Source: Gammaproteobacteria bacterium
GTDB taxonomy: Bacteria; Pseudomonadota; Gammaproteobacteria; Chromatiales; Chromatiaceae
Assembly (NCBI GenBank): GCA_008080925.1
Contig: VMDJ01000075.1
Span: 1 to 5,090, forward strand
DNA length: 5,090 nucleotides
Direction of reading: 5' to 3'
A program made the position numbers and the translations under genes. Shown here in pieces: positions 1 through 5,090 of this stretch (the stretch's first letter is position 1; every line of letters begins with the position of its first letter). Below the pieces are notes generated by a model. That model ran no database searches, was not told the origin of the DNA, and worked only from the letters and a program-made list of their open reading frames with translations.

Positions 1-1327
1 TCTTTTCCAAATAATGGATGTTTACCCCACCAATTTGGAAGTTGGCGTCATCCATAATGCGGCGCTGCAATGGAATGTTGGTTTTTATGCCATCAATAAC
101 TGCTTCAGATAAAGCACCTTGCATGCGTGAGATCGCAACATCTCGACTACAGCCATGCGTTATCAACTTGGCAATCATCGAATCATAGTGAGGTGGAACG
201 TTGTAACCCGCATAAATATGGGTGTCTACGCGAACGCCAGGACCTCCAGGCCAATGGAGTTTATTGATAGGACCTGGGCTAGGCATGAAGTTATCTGGAT
301 TCTCGGCATTGATACGACATTCCATCGCATGGCCGGTAATCTTGATGTCATCTTGGGTGAAGCTAAGCTTATTACCCGCGGCGATTGAGAGTTGTTCTTT
401 CACGATGTCGACACCGGTGATCATCTCGGTCACTGGATGCTCAACCTGAACACGGGTGTTCATTTCTATGAAGTAAAACTCACCGTTTTCGTACAAGAAC
501 TCAAACGTACCTGCACCGCGATAACCAATCTCTTCACACGCACGTGCACAACGGTTACCCATCTCAGCACGTAGCTCAGGGGTGATGCCTGGAGCAGGAG
601 CTTCTTCAACCACCTTTTGGTGACGACGTTGCATCGAGCAGTCGCGCTCACCTAGATGAACGGCATTGCCGTGTTCGTCAGCGAGTACTTGGAATTCCAC
701 GTGGCGTGGGTTCTCCAAGAACTTCTCCATGTAAACGGTATCGTTACCAAAGGCAGCACCCGCTTCAGCTTTCGTTAACTGAATAGAATTGAGTAGCGCA
801 GCTTCGGTGTGCACAACACGCATACCACGACCGCCGCCGCCACCGGCAGCTTTAACAATCACTGGATAACCAATTTCACGTGCCATTTTAATGGTGCGCT
901 CATTGTCATCGGTGAGTGGGCCATCTGAACCGGGTACGGTAGGTACGCCTGCAGCTTTCATCGCTTCGATCGCAGTAATCTTGTCACCCATCATGCGGAT
1001 GGTGTCGGGACGTGGACCGATAAAGATGAAACCCGATTTCTCAACACGCTCAGCAAAGTCGGCGTTCTCTGATAAGAAGCCGTAGCCAGGGTGGATGCCC
1101 TGTGCGTCAGTGACTTCTGCCGCTGCGATGATGGCAGGAACGTTGAGGTAACTTTTCGCAGAAGGTGCTGGGCCAATACACACTGATTCGTCAGCGATTC
1201 GCACGTGTTTCAGATCACGGTCTGCATCAGAGTGCACCGCTACTGTTTTGATACCTAACTCGCGACATGCACGCAAAATACGCAGTGCAATTTCGCCACG
1301 GTTAGCAATGACGACTTTTTCCAGCAT
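1..1327 (-). CDS. accC: Biotin carboxylase subunit of acetyl-CoA carboxylase, C-terminus cut by window edge
   Basis: AccC carboxylates the biotin carried on AccB, using ATP and bicarbonate, in the cytoplasmic acetyl-CoA carboxylase complex. The frame is open for 442 codons from ATG at 1327 to the window edge and begins MLEKVVIANRGEIALRILRA, the classic start of the family. The ATP-grasp fold is complete. Visible sites are K116, K159, the glycine loop GGGGGRGM (about 162-169), E201, H209, H236-x-K238, E276, E288, N290, catalytic R292 and E296. Numbering runs in step with E. coli AccC (449 aa), so only about 7 C-terminal residues lie outside the window; the last visible residues are HYLEK. The start is 4 nt after the accB stop. 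Only a weak GAG lies in front of it, so translation is probably coupled to accB. The gene is intact as far as seen, and the identification is secure. Confidence 0.98.
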   Translation of the reverse strand, partial: MLEKVVIANRGEIALRILRACRELGIKTVAVHSDADRDLKHVRIADESVCIGPAPSAKSYLNVPAIIAAAEVTDAQGIHPGYGFLSENADFAERVEKSGFIFIGPRPDTIRMMGDKITAIEAMKAAGVPTVPGSDGPLTDDNERTIKMAREIGYPVIVKAAGGGGGRGMRVVHTEAALLNSIQLTKAEAGAAFGNDTVYMEKFLENPRHVEFQVLADEHGNAVHLGERDCSMQRRHQKVVEEAPAPGITPELRAEMGNRCARACEEIGYRGAGTFEFLYENGEFYFIEMNTRVQVEHPVTEMITGVDIVKEQLSIAAGNKLSFTQDDIKITGHAMECRINAENPDNFMPSPGPINKLHWPGGPGVRVDTHIYAGYNVPPHYDSMIAKLITHGCSRDVAISRMQGALSEAVIDGIKTNIPLQRRIMDDANFQIGGVNIHYLEK

Positions 1328-1331
1328 GGGA

Positions 1332-1784
1332 TTACTCGATAATGAAGAGTGGCTGATCGAACTCTACTGGCTGACCGTTTTCAACCAAGATCTTGGTGAT
1401 CTTGCCGGCCTTATCCGATTCAATTTGGTTAAGGATCTTCATCGCTTCAATGATGCACAGGGTTTGACCTGCTGAAACGGTGTCACCTTCTTTAACGAAT
1501 GCGCTCGCATCCGGTGATGGTGAAGCGTAGAAAGTGCCAACCATGGGTGAGCGAACGGCGTGGCCTTGAACTTCAGGTTCTGCGGCAGCAGGTGCAGCTG
1601 CTGGAGCGGCGGCCGGTGCAGGAGCAGCAACAGGCGCTGCAGCTACAGGTGCAGCCATTGGTGCGACAACCGCGGTGCTAGCACGACTGATTCGAACAGA
1701 TTCTTCACCTTCGTGAATTTCAATCTCTGCGACATCAGATTCTTCGAGAAGCTCGATGAGCTTTTTAACCTTGCGAATATCCAT
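1332..1784 (-). CDS. accB: Biotin carboxyl carrier protein of acetyl-CoA carboxylase
   Basis: AccB carries the covalently bound biotin that shuttles carboxyl groups from AccC to the AccA/AccD transferase. The 150-residue protein (E. coli: 156) has three parts: a charged N-terminal segment (1-35, starting MDIRKVKKLIELLEES), a flexible Ala/Pro-rich linker (about 39-70), and a C-terminal biotinyl domain (about 74-150). The biotin site is EAMK at 113-116, with K116 the acceptor, 34 residues from the end as in E. coli. The motif continues ILNQIE where E. coli has MMNQIE. The protruding thumb typical of bacterial AccB is present (about 88-97, SPSPDASAFV). ATG at 1784 is supported by TGAGGA at 1795-1800, which lies inside the last codons of aroQ. 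In E. coli, AccB represses its own operon; whether that applies here is not visible in the sequence. Confidence 0.98.
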   Translation of the reverse strand: MDIRKVKKLIELLEESDVAEIEIHEGEESVRISRASTAVVAPMAAPVAAAPVAAPAPAAAPAAAPAAAEPEVQGHAVRSPMVGTFYASPSPDASAFVKEGDTVSAGQTLCIIEAMKILNQIESDKAGKITKILVENGQPVEFDQPLFIIE

Positions 1785-1790
1785 GGGTGT

Positions 1791-2234
1791 TTAATCCTCA
1801 GTTTCAGCAACGCGACTAAGAGCAGCCGCTAATGCGAGTTCGTAACCTTGTGCACCAAGACCGGAGATCACTGCAACAGCGATATCTGACAAATAAGAGT
1901 GGTGACGGAAGCTTTCGCGGGCGTACACATTACTTAAATGAATCTCGATGAAAGGAATATTGACCGCCAACATCGCATCACGCAGCGCGATGCTGGTGTG
2001 AGTGAAGGCGGCTGGGTTGATCAGGATGAAATCGACCTTGTCGACTTGGGCCTGATGAATGCGGTTGATCAGTTCGCCTTCGATGTTGCTCTGGAAGAAC
2101 GCGATTTGATGATCGCTGGCGAGTGAAGCGAGACGATCCTCGATATTTTGCAGGGTGTCATGGCCGTATTTTTCAGGCTCGCGGGTACCCAATAAATTGA
2201 GGTTGGGACCATTTAAGACCAGAACGTGTGCCAT
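1791..2234 (-). CDS. aroQ: Type II 3-dehydroquinate dehydratase
   Basis: This enzyme dehydrates 3-dehydroquinate to 3-dehydroshikimate, the third step of the shikimate pathway, in the cytoplasm; the family forms dodecamers. The 147 residues match the usual length. Visible motifs in order are LNGPNLNLLGTREPEKYG (7-24), with R18 and catalytic Y23 in the mobile lid; QSNIEGELI (48-56); INPAAFTHTSIALRDA (72-87), with N73 and H79; EIHLSNVYARESFRHHS (97-113), with catalytic H99 and substrate-binding R110; and GLGAQGYELAL near the end. It is unrelated to the type I enzyme AroD of E. coli. ATG at 2234 gives the canonical N-terminus and has AGAGG ten nt upstream. It is the first gene of the aroQ-accB-accC cluster, an order common in proteobacteria that lack aroD. 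A candidate promoter and a leader hairpin lie upstream. Confidence 0.98.
   Translation of the reverse strand: MAHVLVLNGPNLNLLGTREPEKYGHDTLQNIEDRLASLASDHQIAFFQSNIEGELINRIHQAQVDKVDFILINPAAFTHTSIALRDAMLAVNIPFIEIHLSNVYARESFRHHSYLSDIAVAVISGLGAQGYELALAAALSRVAETED
1795..1800 (-). promoter_or_regulatory. Ribosome binding site of accB, inside the aroQ 3' end
   Basis: TGAGGA is a strong Shine-Dalgarno match ending 10 nt before the accB ATG. It is formed by the last sense codons of aroQ, so aroQ termination and accB initiation are physically linked. This supports the chosen accB start. Confidence 0.75.
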
Positions 2235-2244
2235 GTAAGAAGTG

Positions 2245-2249
2245 CCTCT
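2245..2249 (-). promoter_or_regulatory. Ribosome binding site of aroQ
   Basis: AGAGG lies 10 nt before the ATG at 2234, slightly longer than the optimum spacing. It directly follows the 3' foot of the hairpin at 2250-2269, so it could be affected by whether that hairpin forms. Confidence 0.65.
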
Positions 2250-2269
2250 AACCCCGATCTGTCGGGATT
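2250..2269 (-). promoter_or_regulatory. Hairpin in the aroQ leader next to the ribosome binding site
   Basis: Read on the minus strand, the sequence is AATCCCGA-CAGA-TCGGGGTT: an 8-bp stem with one U-G wobble closing a CAGA tetraloop. It lies about 35 nt downstream of the predicted transcription start and ends exactly where the aroQ ribosome site begins. It has no U-tract on this strand (AGAGGC follows), so it is not a terminator of the operon. A role in mRNA stability or translation of aroQ is inference. Confidence 0.45.
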
Positions 2270-2289
2270 TTGTTGTTATTTGCTGCGAA

Positions 2290-2330
2290 ATTGAGCGTTA
2301 TTGAGACTAATTCTGGTCTAGGGATGTCTA
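2290..2330. repeat. Two pairs of 10-bp-phased direct repeats at the aroQ promoter
   Basis: Read on the plus strand, GTCTA occurs at 2316-2320 and 2326-2330, and ATTGAG at 2290-2295 and 2300-2305; each pair is offset by exactly 10 bp. An inverted AGAC (2304-2307) also faces the GTCT at 2316-2319 across the predicted -10 box. The units are only 5-6 bp, so chance is a real possibility. They could be part of an operator, but no known regulator site is recognised. Confidence 0.25.
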
Positions 2331-2338
2331 TTTGTCCA
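2310..2338 (-). promoter_or_regulatory. Candidate sigma-70 promoter of aroQ-accB-accC
   Basis: On the minus strand, a -35 box TGGACA (2338-2333, five of six consensus bases) and a -10 box CAGAAT (2315-2310, four of six) are separated by 17 bp. The predicted start point is near 2303, giving a leader of about 70 nt before aroQ. It lies just downstream of the pyrE terminator, so the operon would be transcribed independently of pyrE. The match was made by eye and is untested. Confidence 0.5.
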
Positions 2339-2359
2339 GAAGAATTGGGGTTAAATAGC

Positions 2360-2384
2360 AAAAAGCCGGCATTTCAGCCGGCTT
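2360..2384 (-). terminator. Rho-independent terminator of pyrE
   Basis: The minus strand shows an 8-bp perfect GC-rich stem, AAGCCGGC / GCCGGCTT, around the loop TGAAAT, followed by further T residues that make a run of five. It begins 8 nt after the pyrE stop codon. The plus strand has no matching T-run after the stem, so the element works in the pyrE direction only. It separates pyrE from aroQ. Confidence 0.92.
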
Positions 2385-2392
2385 CGCGACAT

Positions 2393-3031
2393 TTAGATGC
2401 CGTATTGATCACGATAGGCGCGAATATTCGCCAAATGGTCCGCATCACCCTGCTGTTCTAGGAAGCCAATGACGTTCTCAAGCTTGGCAATTGACGCGAC
2501 CGGAATGCCGTAGTCTTGCTCGACCTCTTGGATCGCCGATTTGTCACCTTTGCCTTTCTCTTGGCGATCTAGGGCGATCACCACGCCAGCAGGTTTTGCA
2601 CCTTCAGCTTCGATGATGTCCATCGACTCACGAATTGCGGTGCCCGCGGTGATCACATCGTCGATGATCAGAATCTGACCTTCCAGTGCGTGTCCAACAA
2701 TGCTGCCACCTTCACCATGTGATTTGGCTTCTTTACGATTAAACGCATAAGGGATATCGATCTGATGATGATCGTAAAGTGCGGCTGCGGTTACCGCTGC
2801 CAAAGGGATGCCTTTGTATGCAGGACCATAAAGCACGTCGAACTTGATACCTGAGTCGACAATCGCTTGCGCGTAAAAGCGGCCAAGACGAGCAAGTGCG
2901 GAGCCGCTATTGAACAGGCCTGCGTTAAAGAAGTAAGGGCTGATACGACCAGATTTCAGAGTGAACTCGCCAAAACGAAGTACACCTTTTTCTAAAGCAA
3001 AGTTAAGAAACTCGGTCTGGTAATCCTGCAT
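2393..3031 (-). CDS. pyrE: Orotate phosphoribosyltransferase
   Basis: PyrE joins orotate to PRPP to make orotidine 5'-monophosphate, the fifth step of de novo pyrimidine synthesis, in the cytoplasm as a homodimer. The protein has 212 residues (E. coli: 213) and the same numbering. Key residues are K26, the orotate-contacting FF at 34-35, YKG at 72-74, and R99, K100, K103 and H105 of the catalytic loop. The PRPP-binding motif LIIDDVITAGTAIRES spans 121-136, with D124 and D125. The frame stays open 25 codons further upstream, but the start at 3031 is preferred: it has AGAGG six nt in front, it gives the family N-terminus MQDYQTEFLNFALEKGVL, and the longer form would begin upstream of the predicted transcription start. 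It is transcribed alone, with a terminator right behind it and the nuclease gene diverging from it. Confidence 0.98.
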   Translation of the reverse strand: MQDYQTEFLNFALEKGVLRFGEFTLKSGRISPYFFNAGLFNSGSALARLGRFYAQAIVDSGIKFDVLYGPAYKGIPLAAVTAAALYDHHQIDIPYAFNRKEAKSHGEGGSIVGHALEGQILIIDDVITAGTAIRESMDIIEAEGAKPAGVVIALDRQEKGKGDKSAIQEVEQDYGIPVASIAKLENVIGFLEQQGDADHLANIRAYRDQYGI

Positions 3032-3037
3032 ATCGCA

Positions 3038-3042
3038 CCTCT
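3038..3042 (-). promoter_or_regulatory. Ribosome binding site of pyrE, deciding its start
   Basis: AGAGG lies 6 nt before the ATG at 3031. It rules in favour of this start over the in-frame ATG at 3106, which would overlap the divergent gene. Confidence 0.8.
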
Positions 3043-3067
3043 CATTAAATAGGTCGGCAAGTATAAT
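3039..3067 (+). promoter_or_regulatory. Candidate promoter of the nuclease-ampG pair, with a perfect -10 box
   Basis: TATAAT (3062-3067) is a perfect -10 box. The best -35 at 17 bp spacing is CTCTCA (3039-3044), only three of six, and it overlaps the pyrE ribosome site. The predicted start point falls at about 3073-3075, on or next to the ATG at 3075. The promoter shares bases with the pyrE -10 box on the other strand. Confidence 0.5.
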
Positions 3068-3088
3068 GCCTGACATGCGTGTTATCAC
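3060..3088 (-). promoter_or_regulatory. Candidate sigma-70 promoter of pyrE
   Basis: On the minus strand, a -35 box GTGATA (3088-3083, four of six) and a -10 box TATACT (3065-3060, five of six) are separated by 17 bp. Transcription would start near 3053, leaving a leader of only about 20 nt. The -35 box lies inside the first codons of the divergent nuclease gene, and the -10 box overlaps the TATAAT of the opposite promoter. Confidence 0.6.
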
Positions 3089-3854
3089 CGTCAATCTAAA
3101 CGGCATCCGATCTGCAGGACGAAAAGGTTTTTTTCAGTGGCTCAGCCGACAACGTGCCGATGTGGTTTGTTTGCAAGAGCTTAAAGCTCAAGTCGATCAA
3201 CTCGAGGATAAGCTGTATTGGCCTAAATCGTTTCATGCCTACTATCACTGTGCTGAAAAGAAAGGCTACAGCGGCGTGGGTTTGTATTGTCGAAAGCAGC
3301 CTGAGCGAGTGATTGAGGGATTGGGTTGGCAATCATTCGATCGCGAGGGCCGTTGGATTGAGGCGCGCTATGGCAAGCTCAGTGTGGTGTCCTTGTATCT
3401 GCCAAGCGGTTCGTCTGGAGATGAGCGACAAGCAGTGAAATACGAGGTGCTTGATCGTTTGCTGCCACACATGAAAAAGCTGAAGAAGCAGGGCCGGGAG
3501 TTATTGGTCTGCGGCGATTGGAATATTGCGCATCAGAATATCGATATTAAAAACTGGCGCGGCAATCTTAAGAACTCGGGTTTTTTACCTGAAGAGCGTG
3601 CATGGCTAGATGAGCTGTATGGCCCTGCTGGTTTTGTAGATACTTTTCGTCGAGTTGATCCGCGAGAAGATCAATTTACTTGGTGGTCGAATCGTGGACA
3701 GGCTTGGGATAAAAATGTGGGTTGGCGAATTGATTATCAGGTCGCAACACCTAAGTTGGCTCAAGCTGTGAAATCGGCGCGTATCTATAAAGATAAGCGC
3801 TTTTCTGATCATGCACCTTTGATCATGGATTATGAATTCGACTTAGGCGATTGA
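3075..3854 (+). CDS. xth: Exonuclease III / AP endonuclease family protein at the Crc locus, active site intact
   Basis: It belongs to the exonuclease III (Xth) endonuclease/exonuclease/phosphatase fold, whose members cut DNA at abasic sites and degrade 3' ends in base excision repair. From ATG 3075 it is 259 residues, starting MRVITVNLNGIRSAGRKG. Residues expected of an active enzyme are all present: N7, E35 (LQELK), Y109 (YLPSG), D148 and N150 (CGDWNIAH), D220 (WRIDYQ), and D245 with H246 (SDHAPL). The position beside pyrE, the length, and segments such as KNWR, ERAWLDE and DYQV also resemble Pseudomonas Crc, a catabolite-repression protein of this family that lost its catalytic residues. 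DNA repair is therefore the better prediction, and a Crc-like regulatory role cannot be excluded. An alternative ATG at 3066 lies inside the -10 box and is unlikely to be transcribed. ampG follows after 1 nt, so the two are probably co-transcribed. Confidence 0.9.
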   Translation: MRVITVNLNGIRSAGRKGFFQWLSRQRADVVCLQELKAQVDQLEDKLYWPKSFHAYYHCAEKKGYSGVGLYCRKQPERVIEGLGWQSFDREGRWIEARYGKLSVVSLYLPSGSSGDERQAVKYEVLDRLLPHMKKLKKQGRELLVCGDWNIAHQNIDIKNWRGNLKNSGFLPEERAWLDELYGPAGFVDTFRRVDPREDQFTWWSNRGQAWDKNVGWRIDYQVATPKLAQAVKSARIYKDKRFSDHAPLIMDYEFDLGD

Positions 3855-3855
3855 T

Positions 3856-5090
3856 ATGCAAAGTTGGCTAGCTTCTATCGCTGCATATAAAAATCCTCGC
3901 GTCTTGGCGATGTTGTTTTTGGGTTTCTCAGCGGGCTTGCCGCTATTGCTGATCTTCTCAACCTTATCCATCTGGTTGCGTGAAGCGGGTGTTGATCGCA
4001 GTGCGGTGACGTATTTTAGCTGGGCGGCTTTAGGTTATTCATTTAAGTTTGTTTGGGCGCCCTTGGTGGATAAGTTGCCATTACCGTTTCTGCAAGCATG
4101 GCTGGGAAAGCGACGTAGTTGGTTGTTGTTGTCACAAGCGATGGTTATTGCAGCGATGTTATGGATGGCAATGAGCGATCCCGCCAGTGTCGAAGGTCTA
4201 CAGGTGATGGCATTCGCTGCGGTATTGCTCGGCTTTTCTGCCGCGACCCAGGATATTGTGATCGATGCTTACCGTATCGAAGCAGTGAATGAAAAGTTAC
4301 AAGCATTAATGTCTGCTTCTTATGTGGCGGGTTACCGAATCGGCATGATTGTCGCGGGAGCGGGGGCCTTGTATTTAGCTGCATGGTTAGGCACAACCAA
4401 AGAAGCGTATGTCTATGCCTCTTGGCAGATGACCTATGTGGCTATGGCTGGCGCCATGTTAGTTGGTGTTATAACAACCTTGTTGATTGATGAGCCGGAA
4501 CGTACTCGCGAATCCAGTTATCTGCATACCACATCAGACTACATTCGCTTCTTGGTGTTGTTTGCCGGTTTTGTTACCGCGATCGTATTCTCTTATTTGT
4601 CGTTTGCAGATGTCGTCGTGGCTACTAAATCATGGTTACTTGAGCTTGGCGCTGCTAATGCATTGGCTGCTTTTATCGCAGAGGCTACCCGTTTACTCAG
4701 TGCGATTCTGATGGCGCTCGGTGTGGCATGGTTTTTGGTGCGTTTACATGTTGCTGATAAGCATATGTTGCACGACACCTATGTGGACCCGGTTGCTGAT
4801 TTCTTCCGTCGATATGGAAAGGTTGCATTTTTGATTTTATTGCTCGTCGGTTTTTATCGCGTCTCGGATATTGTGTTGGGCGTTATCTCGAATGTGTTCT
4901 ACCAAGACATGGGATTTAGCAAAGAACAGATAGCTACAGTGACGAAAGTGTTTGGTATTTGGATGACAATCCTAGGTGGCTTCTTGGGTGGATTCCTAAC
5001 CATTCGATACGGCGTTATTCGTGTTTTGATGTTGGGTGCGGTAATGACAGTCGTCACCAATCTCTTGTTCATTCCTGTAGCAAATAACCC
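3856..5090 (+). CDS. ampG: AmpG-family muropeptide permease (MFS), C-terminus cut by window edge
   Basis: AmpG proteins import GlcNAc-anhydroMurNAc-peptides from periplasm to cytoplasm for cell-wall recycling and, in species with AmpC/AmpR, feed the beta-lactamase induction signal. The frame is open for 411 codons to the right edge without a stop. It is strongly hydrophobic: about six membrane segments in the first 212 residues (near 15-35, 50-70, 88-106, 115-135, 152-176, 190-211) and further ones near 229-250, 264-296, 322-346, 364-384 and 387-408. Family motifs are GFSAGLPL (23-30), FVWAPLVD (65-72), LGKRRSW (83-89), the SAATQDIVIDAYR stretch (128-140), GYRIGM (159-164) and a YRVSDI-like segment (334-339). 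E. coli AmpG has 491 residues, so about 80 or more are probably missing. ATG at 3856 is one nt after the upstream stop and has AGG eight nt before it. Muropeptide specificity is inferred from family membership; a few paralogues may carry other cargo. Confidence 0.88.
   Translation, partial: MQSWLASIAAYKNPRVLAMLFLGFSAGLPLLLIFSTLSIWLREAGVDRSAVTYFSWAALGYSFKFVWAPLVDKLPLPFLQAWLGKRRSWLLLSQAMVIAAMLWMAMSDPASVEGLQVMAFAAVLLGFSAATQDIVIDAYRIEAVNEKLQALMSASYVAGYRIGMIVAGAGALYLAAWLGTTKEAYVYASWQMTYVAMAGAMLVGVITTLLIDEPERTRESSYLHTTSDYIRFLVLFAGFVTAIVFSYLSFADVVVATKSWLLELGAANALAAFIAEATRLLSAILMALGVAWFLVRLHVADKHMLHDTYVDPVADFFRRYGKVAFLILLLVGFYRVSDIVLGVISNVFYQDMGFSKEQIATVTKVFGIWMTILGGFLGGFLTIRYGVIRVLMLGAVMTVVTNLLFIPVANN

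Noticed and set aside
155..574. Plus-strand open frames of 60-77 codons across this stretch
   Set aside because: They lie antisense to accC, whose protein matches its family residue by residue. They show no recognisable protein motif and no convincing ribosome site, and are shadows of the real frame.
1575..1670. Repetitive GCAGC/GGTGCAG tracts that resemble a tandem repeat
   Set aside because: They encode the Ala/Pro-rich flexible linker normal for AccB; the low complexity is protein-driven and not a separate element.
2250..2280. Plus-strand rho-independent terminator (stem followed by ATTTTGTTGTT)
   Set aside because: On this strand the stem has a C-A mismatch, the T-run is broken by G residues, and no plus-strand gene lies upstream. 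A leader hairpin on the minus strand is the better reading.
3066..3074. ATG at 3066 as the nuclease start
   Set aside because: It lies within the TATAAT box, so it would probably not be in the mRNA. Family members begin at the equivalent of the ATG at 3075.
3032..3106. Longer pyrE form starting at the minus-strand ATG at 3106
   Set aside because: The extra 25 residues are not part of the PyrE family, would start upstream of the predicted promoter, and overlap the divergent gene. The ATG at 3031 has a well-placed AGAGG.
4145..4778. Open frames at 4145-4396 (minus), 4487-4711 (plus) and 4593-4778 (minus)
   Set aside because: All lie inside the continuous AmpG frame, which is open from 3856 to the right edge with family motifs throughout.
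1..5090. tRNA, rRNA, CRISPR, insertion sequence, phage or toxin-antitoxin content
   Set aside because: No cloverleaf, repeat-spacer array, transposase-like frame or attachment-site repeat was seen. The window is fully explained by core metabolic, repair and transport genes.

Overview
This window is a chromosomal housekeeping segment from a gammaproteobacterium. Every gene belongs to a well-known family, reading frames are dense, spacing is short, and there are no mobile elements, CRISPR repeats or RNA genes. The lineage call rests on two things: (1) a ribosome-site-led aroQ-accB-accC cluster, and (2) pyrE lying head to head with an exonuclease III/Crc-family gene, an arrangement known from Pseudomonas (crc next to pyrE). 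The moderate base composition and a catalytically intact Crc-locus protein suggest a marine Oceanospirillales-like or related group rather than Pseudomonas itself. That finer placement is a guess.

Layout. Positions 1-2234 on the minus strand hold aroQ (type II 3-dehydroquinate dehydratase), accB (biotin carboxyl carrier protein) and accC (biotin carboxylase, cut by the left window edge). They are 6 and 4 nt apart and read as one operon from a candidate sigma-70 promoter at 2310-2338. Positions 2235-2392 are intergenic: an aroQ leader with a hairpin beside the ribosome binding site, the promoter with short phased repeats, and the rho-independent terminator of pyrE. pyrE (orotate phosphoribosyltransferase) occupies 2393-3031 on the minus strand. 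Between pyrE and the plus-strand gene at 3075 are two divergent promoters whose -10 boxes overlap in one AT-rich element (AGTATAAT, 3060-3067). On the plus strand, an exonuclease III-family gene (3075-3854) is followed after 1 nt by an AmpG-family muropeptide permease gene (3856 onward), which runs off the right edge.

How the genes work together. AccB and AccC form the biotin carboxylase half of acetyl-CoA carboxylase, the first step of fatty acid synthesis. AroQ makes 3-dehydroshikimate for aromatic amino acids, and PyrE makes orotidine monophosphate for pyrimidines. The plus-strand pair joins a probable DNA repair nuclease to a cell-wall recycling transporter. No undescribed system is visible. 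The points that deserve a second look are the overlapping divergent promoter with a possible leaderless nuclease mRNA, the active-site-intact Crc-locus protein, and the leader and promoter structure upstream of aroQ-accBC.
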